Source: a virus
Direction: 5' to 3' (one strand)
DNA: 21,481 bases
IMG/VR virus record: IMGVR_UViG_3300005289_000090
Location: 1-21,481 of that record
Made by a program: the position numbers and the translations under genes. Positions 11,997 to 20,383 of the stretch are shown piece after piece (position 1 is the stretch's first letter; every line of letters starts with the position of its first letter). The notes under the pieces were generated by a model. It made no database searches. It had not been told where the DNA came from and saw only the letters and a program-made list of their open reading frames with translations.

Positions 11997-13418
11997 TTAC
12001 ACCTCCGCTACATCAAGATTCAAGGCGCGGATTTCAACAGCACCTTCACTAATCTTGAATACAATTTGCATATTCTCATTTGAGCCACCGCCATACTCAA
12101 CATGCTCTGAGTAATCGCTTGACACTACAGACGTTGTGTTGCCAAAAACATCTGCGGTATTGCCGAAAACGTCTTGCCCTGTTGAGTTGAATATCAAAGG
12201 AATTGCATCACCTTGACCGACTGTGATTGTTCCATTTCCAGGCAGAACAGTGAATGCAGTAAGTTTCATGTATTTGACGATAATAAATAAACGCTCCGGC
12301 ATGAAGCGTTTAGAGGCTATTTCTGTTACTATCTGCTGTCCATCGTCTTTGTCGGTTTCGCTGTCAAGTATGCCAATTTTGTTCCCATAGGCAACGAAAA
12401 CCTGGTCTCCATCAGTCCATACATCGCTAATTTGATGCGTAAATGCCCTATGTGTGAAAGCCCCTCTACCGTCTGGATACCTTGGCAAGTAGTGATAAAT
12501 GTAAACGCCTTTGTCATTCTGCGTTTTAATCAACATCTGTTTCCGGTTGGGAATATGGTAGATTTCAGCGTTAGCATCGATGTTCTGAACAAGCCATGCG
12601 TTAACGTTTAGACCTTCTTCAAACGGCGCAACATCATCGTATCCGTCAGTCGGACGGACTTTCAAAAATCCATTGTAGCCAATAAAAAAGGAGTCATTAC
12701 CTACCGAGGTAACACTCCTATATGACATGCAATGTGATGCTTTGGGGCCGGGGAGAACTTGCCAATTCGGATAAATACCTTTCATCCTTTTTGTTGAGTT
12801 CTCTTTGTAGATAACGAGGTCTGAGGCCGCGGTGTCGACAGCAATTATTTTCGCGCCATCACCAATCTCATTAAACACAGCATCCATTTCTGTGTTCTCA
12901 GTCCAGTTTCTTGCATCACGGATGCCAGACATATCAATTCTGTTTGTATAACCAAATACCATTGCCCTTGATTCACGTTCCGCAACAAAAACACAGTCAG
13001 GAGATGTCAAGACGGTTTCTAATGCTAACCCTGTCCAAATTTGAAGCTTCCCACCTGATGCAATGAGTATTTCATCATCAAATGGGCAATATACAGGTTT
13101 GCTTGCTCCTGATAAGTCACCTATTTCAGTTGTCGTTATAAAGTCAGTTTTGTATAGTTTCTGACCACTACTAAACAGGTGAACGCCATTGACAGCATCC
13201 TTGAATCCACTTGCTACCGTTGCGCCATGATCTAGCTTTATTGTCACGCCGGGACAAGTTCTGAGTGCGCCTGTAGCATGATTGTATTCGCAGTTTTCGG
13301 CTTGTACTAATGCACCATCAGGGATGCTCTCAGGATTCTGTGACCAATCAATGCCTAGAGGAAAGGAAGGCAAAGGGATTTTGCGCTGATTGAAATGCTT
13401 TGTTGATGCCTTGCCCAT
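11997..13418 (-). CDS. Tail nozzle / stabilisation-type beta-propeller protein (473 aa)
   Basis: The protein is built almost entirely of beta-strands. It starts with LPSFPLGIDWSQNPESIPDG, followed by ENCEYNHATGALRTCPGV, the typical opening of phage nozzle (P22 gp10-like) proteins: a conserved loop that lists 'what is inside', then a series of blades (AVNGVHLFSSGQKLYKTD, DEILIASGGKLQIW, DLVIYKENSTKRM, SFFIGYNGFLKVR). The C-terminal domain (TVLPGNGTITVGQG and onward) is a separate beta domain with a short repeat, DVFGNTADVFGNTT. In podoviruses this protein forms the tail tube end below the adaptor. Its start overlaps the stop of the preceding neck gene by one base (TAATG), so the products are likely made in balanced amounts. 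Confidence 0.8.
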   Translation of the reverse strand: MGKASTKHFNQRKIPLPSFPLGIDWSQNPESIPDGALVQAENCEYNHATGALRTCPGVTIKLDHGATVASGFKDAVNGVHLFSSGQKLYKTDFITTTEIGDLSGASKPVYCPFDDEILIASGGKLQIWTGLALETVLTSPDCVFVAERESRAMVFGYTNRIDMSGIRDARNWTENTEMDAVFNEIGDGAKIIAVDTAASDLVIYKENSTKRMKGIYPNWQVLPGPKASHCMSYRSVTSVGNDSFFIGYNGFLKVRPTDGYDDVAPFEEGLNVNAWLVQNIDANAEIYHIPNRKQMLIKTQNDKGVYIYHYLPRYPDGRGAFTHRAFTHQISDVWTDGDQVFVAYGNKIGILDSETDKDDGQQIVTEIASKRFMPERLFIIVKYMKLTAFTVLPGNGTITVGQGDAIPLIFNSTGQDVFGNTADVFGNTTSVVSSDYSEHVEYGGGSNENMQIVFKISEGAVEIRALNLDVAEV

Positions 13419-13885
13419 TATGCACCCCTCGCGGCCTTAAGCTGTTCTAACCTATTCTGTAATATTCGTTCATCGTTTGCCGTGTCACCCTCCGCTCGGT
13501 TAATAGCGCAGATGGAAGCAATCAAAGGCAATATTATAGCTGTATGGTCATCAAACTGTATTGTATCGCTCATACTGTTTATCATAGGTTTTCTAGCAAA
13601 ATATTTTATCGTTGAAGTTGAACTAAACGGCTTTGTGACTATAAATATACCCGCTTCATCCGTGACAGGGAATTGCCCCGCATACTTCCCGCTCCAGTCG
13701 TACGGAACAAGTTGGCCTGTAGCAACAGCAAGCGTTTTTGTCATTCCCTTATCACCTATGCCAATCAAAAAGTCGTTCATATATCCAATGGCATAGTTAA
13801 TCATTTCAAGGCCTTCCTGTTCCTTCAGCGAGCCAAAATTTCTGACTAACGTATTTGTTTTCGCCCATATTTCAGATGCAAGCAT
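13418..13885 (-). CDS. Neck / head-completion protein (155 aa)
   Basis: The 155-residue protein begins MLASEIWAKTNTLVRNFGSL, then a helix EGLEMINYAIGYMNDFLIGI, beta-strands (VPYDWSGKYAGQFPV, GIFIVTKPFSSTSTIKYFAR) and C-terminal helices ending LQNRLEQLKAARGA. It shares its helix-strand-helix layout with the preceding 195-aa protein, suggesting paralogous adaptor and closure proteins between portal and nozzle. Location immediately upstream of the nozzle gene supports this. It has a clear GGAGG before the ATG and a one-base overlap with the nozzle start. No exact family is recognised. Confidence 0.7.
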   Translation of the reverse strand: MLASEIWAKTNTLVRNFGSLKEQEGLEMINYAIGYMNDFLIGIGDKGMTKTLAVATGQLVPYDWSGKYAGQFPVTDEAGIFIVTKPFSSTSTIKYFARKPMINSMSDTIQFDDHTAIILPLIASICAINRAEGDTANDERILQNRLEQLKAARGA

Positions 13886-13896
13886 TGTGTTACCTC

Positions 13897-14484
13897 CTAC
13901 ACCTTAAATGTCGGTGTGAAGTCTATTGCGCTATATTCACGCCCTGCGGTTAATTTATAAACATCATCGCTAATTTGTTGTACTATCGGCGTTTCCGTCT
14001 TGCTGATACCGCCTTGCATGATGATAACTGTATACTTTTTCAGCAATTCGCTAAAGTAGTCAGGAATTGGCAACAATACAGTTAAATCGTCTGCATCAAG
14101 CGGTAAGAATGTTTTTTTATAGTGAATAGTCAATGTTTCGTTGGTTGAATAAATTTTGTTGCCGCGAATGCGGTATGTATTACTGCTGCTGTCGCTTGAT
14201 TTTGATTGATACGACAACAATTTTGTTCCAGCAAACACGTTAACCATCGACTGAAAGTCAGCAGGAAGATCAATAGATCCATTTACAAGCGTCAAGTCTG
14301 TTTCTTCTGTGATAAGTTCACTATTTGACTTGGCTAATGCGTTATTGATAATTGACAAAACAGAATTAACTGACTCTGTAAGTTGATAGTCAGAAAACCG
14401 ACTACGCTCCATATCGTTAAGAATAAAGCGAAGTGATAAAAATAATTGTTGTGCTGTCATATCTTGCTGTAGCTGCACCTCCAT
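13897..14484 (-). CDS. Head-to-tail adaptor-like protein (195 aa)
   Basis: The sequence has a helical N-terminus (AQQLFLSLRFILNDMER and DYQLTESVNSVLSIINNALA), then ETDLTLVNGSIDLPADFQSM, beta-strands through the middle and LLPIPDYFSELLKKYTVIIM near the end. This is the layout of podoviral adaptor proteins that join portal to tail; SU10-type phages have one at the same place. The ATG at 14482-14484 overlaps the upstream gene by 28 bases and lacks a strong ribosome-binding site. A second in-frame ATG eight codons later (at 14458-14460) lies about 17 bases after GGAGG, so either start is possible. I keep the longer form. Confidence 0.7.
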   Translation of the reverse strand: MEVQLQQDMTAQQLFLSLRFILNDMERSRFSDYQLTESVNSVLSIINNALAKSNSELITEETDLTLVNGSIDLPADFQSMVNVFAGTKLLSYQSKSSDSSSNTYRIRGNKIYSTNETLTIHYKKTFLPLDADDLTVLLPIPDYFSELLKKYTVIIMQGGISKTETPIVQQISDDVYKLTAGREYSAIDFTPTFKV

Positions 14485-14738
14485 CGCGGAAACCGCTTAA
14501 ATAGCCTGTCCTGTGCTGCTCGATCATTTTTAATAAAACCATCGATTGCATCTTGATCGTTTTTAACCATCAATGCCATTATTTCAACAATCGGCACTCG
14601 CGCAACATGCCTATGTTGTCTGTCAGCAGAAAACCCGCTTTCAGTCATGCGCTGTTGATGATTTAATTGTTCAATGTCATCTGTATTACAAACATGCCTA
14701 ACACGCAAATTATCGCCATCAGGTATGAGAATTTCCAT
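14457..14738 (-). CDS. Small phage protein after the capsid gene (93 aa)
   Basis: This is a 93-residue protein starting MEILIPDGDNLRVRHV, with a central RQHRHVARVPIVEIMALMV and a C-terminal RLFKRFPRWRCSYSKI. An earlier in-frame start would add ten residues but lies within the terminator hairpin and lacks a ribosome-binding site; GGAGG seven bases before the ATG at 14736-14738 decides the start. The pattern HVAxxP followed by a helix and an Arg/Trp-rich tail recurs in small proteins encoded between capsid and neck genes of podoviruses, but I do not assign a function. The 3' end overlaps the adaptor gene by 28 bases. Confidence 0.7.
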   Translation of the reverse strand: MEILIPDGDNLRVRHVCNTDDIEQLNHQQRMTESGFSADRQHRHVARVPIVEIMALMVKNDQDAIDGFIKNDRAAQDRLFKRFPRWRCSYSKI

Positions 14739-14750
14739 CGTTAAACCTCC

Positions 14751-14784
14751 AAAATAAAGGCAGGGCAACCGTAGTCACCCTGCC
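14751..14784 (-). terminator. Terminator-like hairpin after the capsid gene
   Basis: On the minus strand, GGCAGGG and CCCTGCC (14778-14784 and 14759-14765) close a stem that three further weak pairs extend to about ten, followed by TTTATTTT. It lies between the stop of the major capsid gene and the ribosome-binding site of the next gene, so it probably lowers read-through and keeps capsid in excess over the neck proteins. Confidence 0.6.
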
Positions 14785-14793
14785 GCATTAAAA

Positions 14794-15675
14794 CTAGGCT
14801 AATTTCAGATCAGAAATAATCGCTTGTCCTTTTTCACCCTTGATTTCCAATGTCATTTCGCCCTTAATTACACCTTTCAAAGCATCGTCAGTAGACGGAA
14901 GGTCTTTCTTCTTGAAACGGCGATACCAAGCAATAGACATATACTGCGGATCGAGAACAAAAATCTTGTCATCAGGCATGAAGCGAGAAGCGATAATTTG
15001 AACGCGACCAAAGTCGGTGTCAATAACGTCAATCGCTTCGACCATTTCTTTTTGCTTGGCGTTGATATTCTTCGTGTTGGATGTGGTCAGCTTAGAGATA
15101 TTAACCTTATTGCCGCCAGATACGAGCAGTTTATTCGGTTCGCCGCCAGCATCCCACGCATCCTGTAACGCTTGAGTAATCAGGTCGCGAGTGATAACGC
15201 GAGTAGTGCCGCCGTTCGCCAGTACGTTAGTCGTTACAAGGCCAGTAATGCCTGCCATTTTGCGTGCTACAGAAGTAGATCCAGCTACAGCAGCACCTTG
15301 TTCAGTAACCGCTTTTTCTAAGTCTTTAGCGATTTCCTTCATCGACTTCAACATGTTGTAACCGTATTCATCGTCAACGCCAGCAGGATCAGCGGCCTGT
15401 TGCGATTCGGTGACTTCATAACCACGCTTCATGATTTGGGTGTAATTGCCTTTACGAGTCCGGGCAGGAGCCGCAACGGTAGTATCTGCCGAACCTTCAA
15501 CAAAAGCGTTAGTTGCAGCATCAGACAGTGCATCTTCCGGCCATTCATGATAAGTAGCCGTTGCTTTTGTCGAGCCAATCATAGTGACAATCGGAGTTTG
15601 AGTCGGGGAAATATTGGTGATTACATTAGTCAGATCTTCTCTATTAGTCGTTTCATCATAAGTAAATTTTGCCAT
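14794..15675 (-). CDS. Major capsid protein, DUF5309 / SU10-type (293 aa)
   Basis: The N-terminus MAKFTYDETTNREDLTNVIT leads to ISPTQTPIVTMIGSTKATAT, then HEWPEDALSDA and RTRKGNYTQIMKRGYEVT. This series is characteristic of the DUF5309 capsid family (SU10-type, HK97 fold). The middle helix (MLKSMKEIAKDLEKAVTEQG) is the spine helix, and the C-terminal part (DTDFGRVQIIASRFMPDDKI, DPQYMSIAWYRRF, GQAIISDLKLA) forms the P-domain and tail strands. The 293-residue length fits a capsid protein without its own scaffold domain, consistent with the separate scaffold gene just upstream. Translation starts two bases after the scaffold stop. A terminator-like hairpin follows the gene. Confidence 0.92.
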   Translation of the reverse strand: MAKFTYDETTNREDLTNVITNISPTQTPIVTMIGSTKATATYHEWPEDALSDAATNAFVEGSADTTVAAPARTRKGNYTQIMKRGYEVTESQQAADPAGVDDEYGYNMLKSMKEIAKDLEKAVTEQGAAVAGSTSVARKMAGITGLVTTNVLANGGTTRVITRDLITQALQDAWDAGGEPNKLLVSGGNKVNISKLTTSNTKNINAKQKEMVEAIDVIDTDFGRVQIIASRFMPDDKIFVLDPQYMSIAWYRRFKKKDLPSTDDALKGVIKGEMTLEIKGEKGQAIISDLKLA

Positions 15676-15677
15676 TA

Positions 15678-16697
15678 TTAAGTGTCACTCCTTCGTAAAT
15701 ACCCTGCTTCACGCAAGGTTTGTAATTGATCTTGTGGTTTCAGCTTGCCAATTTGCTTAAAATTAACTGTTGGCTGTTTTGTTTCCGTTGTCGCTCCAGG
15801 TGATTCAGTTTTAAGTGGCTGTTTCTTAGGCTGTTGTACTACTTGCGGTTTTGGCGCATTTTTAGCAGTCATAGCCTGATTAAAATGTTCTTCCACTAAC
15901 TGAATGTCTTGGACTGTCGGATTCCCTGCCAGCAGCCTTGATCTTGATTCAAATACCTGAGCAAATCGTTGTCGATTGTCAGCTTTTAGCAATCCATACA
16001 TGGCATCGTCAAAAGTTGTCATAATGTCGGGGTTTTGTTCAATCTGCGCCTTTGTGTTCTGCACATAGTTTTGAATCGCTTGACGTTGATAATTGTCTTG
16101 ACTGACCATGTTGAAGCACTTCATGTATACGGCATGATGTAGAGGATCGCCGACAATTCCAGCAGGATCAGGAACAAACTCATTAGGATCTGTAATTCCT
16201 AATTCTTGCATCGCTGCCGTTAATGCTTGCTTATGGATAGCCTCATATTCTGCCGCTTTATTGGTCTGCTGTTGTGGTTGCGCCTTGAGTTGTTGCAGTT
16301 CATATTTGATTTGCTCTAACTCCTTGCGCTCACTTGACAATGCCTGAGTCTTTTTCGTATAGTCATCGCCCTTTTGGGCAAGTTCAATCAACTTAGACAA
16401 AGGTAGTTTCCTTGATTCGCCTTCAACCTTGATCTCATACTCAGGTTCCTGCTCCCGCGAATCCGTTCCCGGTTGTTCGCTTGCATTTGCCGTTTCTGAT
16501 ATCTCAGTTTGAGGTTGTTCAGTCTCTTTTTGTTCTGACTCGCCATAGAATCCGTGTTTCTTTAACAGGTCTAGCTGTTCGCTTGGATGTGCATCGGAAT
16601 AGGCTGAATAGTCTATATTGCTGTCCGCTTCGGTTGCAGCAGGAACATCGTTGAATCTCTGTAGGTCAAAATTGAACTGTCTTTCGACTTGGTTCAT
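15678..16697 (-). CDS. Capsid scaffold-type protein (339 aa)
   Basis: The protein is highly charged and Gln/Glu-rich. After NFDLQRFND comes an acidic, low-complexity section (SEQKETEQPQTEISETANAS), then a coiled coil at about residues 118-145 (ALSSERKELEQIKYELQQLK), followed by helical segments and a Lys/Pro-rich tail that includes TVNFKQIGKLKPQDQLQTLR. Position immediately before the capsid gene, size, charge and coiled-coil content are those of podoviral scaffold proteins, which direct capsid assembly and leave the shell. No serine-protease motif is visible. The start ATG has GGAGAG seven bases ahead. A terminator-like hairpin lies just upstream, so its expression may be set separately from the packaging genes. 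Confidence 0.8.
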   Translation of the reverse strand: MNQVERQFNFDLQRFNDVPAATEADSNIDYSAYSDAHPSEQLDLLKKHGFYGESEQKETEQPQTEISETANASEQPGTDSREQEPEYEIKVEGESRKLPLSKLIELAQKGDDYTKKTQALSSERKELEQIKYELQQLKAQPQQQTNKAAEYEAIHKQALTAAMQELGITDPNEFVPDPAGIVGDPLHHAVYMKCFNMVSQDNYQRQAIQNYVQNTKAQIEQNPDIMTTFDDAMYGLLKADNRQRFAQVFESRSRLLAGNPTVQDIQLVEEHFNQAMTAKNAPKPQVVQQPKKQPLKTESPGATTETKQPTVNFKQIGKLKPQDQLQTLREAGYLRRSDT

Positions 16698-16724
16698 GGT
16701 ACACTCTCCTTTTTATTTGGCAAT

Positions 16725-16754
16725 ATAAAAGGCGACTAGCTTTATCTAATCGCC
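16725..16754 (-). terminator. Terminator between the HExxH gene and the scaffold gene
   Basis: On the minus strand a 9-pair stem (GGCGATTAG with CTAGTCGCC, arms 16746-16754 and 16731-16739, one G-T pair) with a six-base loop is followed by TTTTATATT. The stop codon of the HExxH gene lies in the stem. It is oriented with the operon, so it should reduce read-through between packaging and scaffold/capsid genes. Confidence 0.75.
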
Positions 16755-17042
16755 AAAGATTAGCTTATTGTCTTTTAGGACTTGATGAAGCATGTTTCCA
16801 AACGCAGATACAAGAACTTCATCTGCTCTTAAATCCGATCTGCCGATTGCATCAAATATTCCATGCGTTATTTCATGACAAAGACACTGTGTTTTATAGT
16901 CCGGTCCTAAATAGTCACGCATCCATATTTCTTGCGGTAAATAACGGATACAAGCATCATTACCAGCTTGTTCTAAAGTTTCATTTTTATCTTGCCGAAC
17001 AGTATAGACGATGCCGCCTATTTTGATTTTGTCAGGTATCAT
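16746..17042 (-). CDS. HExxH zinc-metallopeptidase-like protein (98 aa)
   Basis: This is a 98-residue protein with beta-strands IKIGGIVYTVRQDK at the start and a helix carrying CHEITHGIFDAIGR, in which H56-E57-x-x-H60 is a canonical zinc-protease motif. A downstream glutamate (E75, in RADEVLVSAFGNMLHQVL) is placed as the third zinc ligand, as in gluzincin-type small phage proteases. The family is common in phage genomes, but its substrate is unknown. Position between portal and scaffold genes makes head-protein maturation an attractive guess. GGGGAGG precedes the ATG at good distance. Its stop codon lies in a terminator stem. Confidence 0.8.
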   Translation of the reverse strand: MIPDKIKIGGIVYTVRQDKNETLEQAGNDACIRYLPQEIWMRDYLGPDYKTQCLCHEITHGIFDAIGRSDLRADEVLVSAFGNMLHQVLKDNKLIFGD

Positions 17043-17050
17043 TGTTCCTC

Positions 17051-17083
17051 CCCTAAAATAAAATTAGCAGGTTGTTACCCTGC
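17051..17083 (-). terminator. Weak terminator-like hairpin after the 83-aa gene
   Basis: On the minus strand GCAGG and CCTGC (arms 17079-17083 and 17067-17071) form a short five-pair stem with a seven-base loop, followed by TAATTTTATTTT. The stem is short and may only attenuate. Confidence 0.4.
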
Positions 17084-17096
17084 CGCAGATTTGGGA

Positions 17097-17348
17097 TCAC
17101 CTCCCTTCTGACCGCACCTCTTTAATAACAGCTTTAGCCATATCAGCATTGGCAATCTTGCCTTCCAGCTCGTTCTGTATCTCTCTGAGTGCCATTAAAC
17201 GCTGTTTAATACTTTCTGAGTCCTCACATTCCAGCCTGCGATAAAGCTGCTCCCTGTACTGGTTGAATAGCGGAAGGATCAACTCCAATGTTTCCTTGGC
17301 CTCCTGCCCCTCCTGGTATTGCCGGGACAATTCCTCCAACTTGTCCAT
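17097..17348 (-). CDS. Coiled-coil protein overlapping the portal 3' end (83 aa)
   Basis: This 83-residue, charged and probably all-helical protein begins MDKLEELSRQYQEGQEAKET and ends ADMAKAVIKEVRSEGR, with a regular leucine/isoleucine spacing (LELILPLFNQYREQLYRRLE and LMALREIQNELEGKI). The ATG lies eight bases after CGGAGG, a strong ribosome-binding site, and the first 125 bases overlap the 3' end of portal in another frame. Because the peptide has a balanced, protein-like composition, unlike the Gly/Gln-rich portal tail it overlaps, I consider both frames real. Small coiled-coil proteins next to portal occur in several podoviruses, but the function is unknown. Confidence 0.75.
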   Translation of the reverse strand: MDKLEELSRQYQEGQEAKETLELILPLFNQYREQLYRRLECEDSESIKQRLMALREIQNELEGKIANADMAKAVIKEVRSEGR

Positions 17349-19104
17349 TCATCATGCCTCCGTTTTGTTGATTCATCACAAAATCGTCTGTGTTCTTGTA
17401 ACCGATTTCTTCAATGATTTTCTTTGCAACATTATAGAATTGTGGCGGGCCAGCCATGCCTACCTGCGCTAACTCAGTCACAATCTGTTTGAGCATCATT
17501 AGATTTTGCAGATTGGTCTGTTTAGCACCACTACCCATGCCAGCATTGACAACTAGATCAAATTCTCCGTTTAGATCATCAGGGTAAATCGTCATTGGGC
17601 CGTTAGTGAGTCGAATAATGGTTTCTTGGTCAATAAACTTTTGATTCAATTCAATGAGGAAACGGAACAGGTCAGACAAGCCACTTTCTGCAAATATACG
17701 AGCGATTAGCTCTAAGCGTTGGTTGGCTTGCTCTGTGATAATTGAAATGCCTGTAGCTGTTTTGTTAAGAGAGTTGGAGTCTAACCCCTGATTGTACTTG
17801 GTTATGCCTGTTCTGTTCTCTTTCTGCGTATCAATGTATTCAAGCATATTGAAAGTCCAACTCTGTAACTGCGGAGCCGGAACAGGCTGCATAGCTTGGC
17901 GTATGTCATCGGTATTTAACCTGATAACTTGTCTTCCTTCAATGACATCGTTTATATCGACTAACTTCTGCATGTTTAAGGCTATCTGCGGATTGTTTGA
18001 TAGAGAAATATTATGTGTTATCTGACGCATGATAGCTGTTTTCAAGTGCTGTAGCTGTGCGATAAGGTCAACAAAGCCCTTCTCAGGCCAAATCTGATGA
18101 GGGTCAAGTCTAGGCGACAGCGTGAAGAATGGATGTCTGCCGTAGGTGTTTTCTTCAATGCGAAGGATAACGCCGTTTGACACTGTGACAATCAAAGGGG
18201 TTAATTCTCCGTCTGGATCATCGCTGACATTCATTGAGACATAGCACTCATACAGCTCGACTTTCTTTCTACCTGAGTCTGTCTGATTCGATTTATCACG
18301 AATATTTTCATTGTTCTGCTCATCAAGAATGGTATACTCAGGCTCTTTCGCCTTTTCAGCCAATCGCTCAACATTCTTATATAGCCCTGCTTCTTCTTGC
18401 TTGCGGAGATAGTCAATGTTTCTAATTAGCCGATGAGCAACAAAATCACAATCATTTAAGCTTGTAGCATCAGGACTAAATCTAAACTCACTAGCTAACA
18501 CATTCCTAATTCTTGGCTGATTCTTGGCAATTTGTTCAGCCTCAAAGACAACTAAAAAAGATCCGATATTCACATCAGGCTCTACACTAACAACCTTTAT
18601 ATTTGGATCGCTGATAAACATTTCTAGAGCATCAGGAGATAGGGCAATCTGCTGTTGGACTGTTTTATACTCTCGTTCCCAATCAACCTTGATAATGCCC
18701 ATGTTGGTTATGAGAGCGTCCTTTGCCCATTGATAAAACACCATGAAGAACTTGTTTTTCTCTAGCTGATAATTGATTAAGTCCTGCATCTTCTGCGCTC
18801 GTTCATCGTCACCATCTGAACCGTCAGCACCTTGTATAGTCACCACATCAGTAGAGCCAAAGAAGATTTTCTGTATGCTAGGCATGGTTGATTCAATGGT
18901 ATCGGCAACATCTGTAGAAACAAGGTCAGAGAACTTACTGAGTCTAGGGAATTTCTTCTTGTAATACTCTGGCTTAGCATGATAAATGTCATAACGCTCA
19001 ATTACAGCAGGCTCGATTGTATCTTGATAGTGAGTGTTAGAAGCGTCAATGTCCTGTTGTAGCTTGCCGATAATTAACTCTTCCTGTGTCTTACTTAGCT
19101 TCAT
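17224..19104 (-). CDS. Portal protein (626 aa)
   Basis: The protein has the podoviral portal layout. The N-terminus (TQEELIIGKLQQDIDASNTH) is helical, followed by FPRLSKFSDLVSTDVADTIE and STMPSIQKIFFGSTDVVTIQ, then the mid-domain (DWEREYKTVQQQIALSPDAL, VLASEFRFSPDATSLNDC and onward), the long barrel helix region (TGITKYNQGLDSNSLNKTAT, GISIITEQANQRLELIARIF) and a Gly/Gln/Met-rich tail (MNQQNGGMMNGQVGGIV). It forms the dodecameric ring at the head vertex through which terminase pumps DNA. It follows the large terminase gene by ten bases, with GGAGGTGA before the ATG. The Gly-rich tail overlaps the next gene by 125 bases. Confidence 0.9.
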   Translation of the reverse strand: MKLSKTQEELIIGKLQQDIDASNTHYQDTIEPAVIERYDIYHAKPEYYKKKFPRLSKFSDLVSTDVADTIESTMPSIQKIFFGSTDVVTIQGADGSDGDDERAQKMQDLINYQLEKNKFFMVFYQWAKDALITNMGIIKVDWEREYKTVQQQIALSPDALEMFISDPNIKVVSVEPDVNIGSFLVVFEAEQIAKNQPRIRNVLASEFRFSPDATSLNDCDFVAHRLIRNIDYLRKQEEAGLYKNVERLAEKAKEPEYTILDEQNNENIRDKSNQTDSGRKKVELYECYVSMNVSDDPDGELTPLIVTVSNGVILRIEENTYGRHPFFTLSPRLDPHQIWPEKGFVDLIAQLQHLKTAIMRQITHNISLSNNPQIALNMQKLVDINDVIEGRQVIRLNTDDIRQAMQPVPAPQLQSWTFNMLEYIDTQKENRTGITKYNQGLDSNSLNKTATGISIITEQANQRLELIARIFAESGLSDLFRFLIELNQKFIDQETIIRLTNGPMTIYPDDLNGEFDLVVNAGMGSGAKQTNLQNLMMLKQIVTELAQVGMAGPPQFYNVAKKIIEEIGYKNTDDFVMNQQNGGMMNGQVGGIVPAIPGGAGGQGNIGVDPSAIQPVQGAALSQAGM

Positions 19105-19114
19105 GTGTCACCTC

Positions 19115-20383
19115 CTACATAGCACCAGCTATTGGTATTTTAACGTTGCTTCTCGCTGGCTCGACATACTGCGATTCGTTTTCCATTGCATACCGTACAG
19201 AGTCTATGATGTGGTTGTCCCTATCCACTGGTTCCGGCAATATGTTTCCGTCTTTATCCTCTCGCCAACGATAAGTAGTAAACTCATTGATAGCATCTTT
19301 TAGCTCTTTATGAATGACTATCTGTAGCTTTTGAAGCCATTGAATACCAAAATTAACAGAGTCCTTGCCCTTCTTAGCTGCTGTGGCATTAACACCGTAA
19401 TTCCTAAGTTCTTGTATACTCTTAGGCTCTGAGGAATCGCAAGTGATTATCTGATTATCTATCATATTTTTGATCTCAGCAGACAGAAGGTCATTGGTGT
19501 ATCCATAGCAATACTTAGCATCTAAGATGTAGAGAGTTTGGCGTTTGCGGTCATAATGCAAGTTAGTGAGCGCAGCAGGATCGTTAGCGAAGCCAAAATC
19601 ACAGCCATTCTGAAATGTTGAACAGGTTCGCTTAAACTCTGTCAAATCTTCCACTCGCCAGTTCTGGAATATGGCCTTTCCAAGCACACCCCATGAGCCA
19701 TTGAGGTATACATCGCGATAATACTTGTCAGTCGTATTCTCTAACCGTTGAATATCATCCTCAGTCAAGAATCTGTTATCTCTGTAGGTTGTCTTTAGGA
19801 TAGATATGCGCTCATCTTTGTACTGTGTGCTGTCATCCTGCCAATGGCCTTGAAAATAGTTAACGTATATCCAATGTGTCATATAGATAGGGTTGAAGGA
19901 TAGGACAATGCGCTTCTTAACCTTGCTCTGCCCTCTAAGGCGTTTGTCTAACTGTTGTATGTCCTCGTATTCTGATTCTGTTGCTTCTTCAAACCAAATA
20001 TCAGTTATAACACCTTGTGATGGAGTGATTGACTTTACTTTCTCAGGATCATCAAGTCCACAGAAAACAATCTGATAACCATTAGAACAGGTGATAATCA
20101 AGTCTGTCATGTTAACCGTGAACAGCTTGCCAACCTTGAAGAAGGATATAGCTTTCTGTATCTCATTGAACACTGACCGCTTTAATGTATTGGCTACCTT
20201 ACGAATGACTAAGTAATTATGACCGCCTTTGAGCATATCCAGGACACATCTTTGAGCTAGGAAATATGACTTACCAGAGGATGAACCGCCGTAATATATT
20301 TCTAGCGGTGCAATCCAGCCAAGATAAGGCTTATAGACAGGATTGAACACTTTGGGGTCTATGGTTAGATTGACTTTTTGCAT
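19115..20383 (-). CDS. terL: Terminase large subunit
   Basis: This is the ATPase and nuclease that cuts concatemeric DNA and drives it into the head. The ATPase domain has Walker A GGSSSGKS (residues 32-39), a hydrophobic strand ending in D128 followed by E132-E133 (ITDIWFEEATE, Walker B and catalytic Glu) and a coupling motif LSFNPIYMTHW at 161-171. The C-terminal RNase H-like nuclease shows D262 (GCDFGF), D316 (IITCDSSEP) and D394 (HIIDSVRYA). This order and the 422-residue length fit the Terminase_3 (PBSX/T7-like) family. The ATG has a weak GGAAG site and lies inside the 3' end of the 68-aa gene (19 bases overlap), so translation may be coupled. Portal follows. Confidence 0.96.
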   Translation of the reverse strand: MQKVNLTIDPKVFNPVYKPYLGWIAPLEIYYGGSSSGKSYFLAQRCVLDMLKGGHNYLVIRKVANTLKRSVFNEIQKAISFFKVGKLFTVNMTDLIITCSNGYQIVFCGLDDPEKVKSITPSQGVITDIWFEEATESEYEDIQQLDKRLRGQSKVKKRIVLSFNPIYMTHWIYVNYFQGHWQDDSTQYKDERISILKTTYRDNRFLTEDDIQRLENTTDKYYRDVYLNGSWGVLGKAIFQNWRVEDLTEFKRTCSTFQNGCDFGFANDPAALTNLHYDRKRQTLYILDAKYCYGYTNDLLSAEIKNMIDNQIITCDSSEPKSIQELRNYGVNATAAKKGKDSVNFGIQWLQKLQIVIHKELKDAINEFTTYRWREDKDGNILPEPVDRDNHIIDSVRYAMENESQYVEPARSNVKIPIAGAM

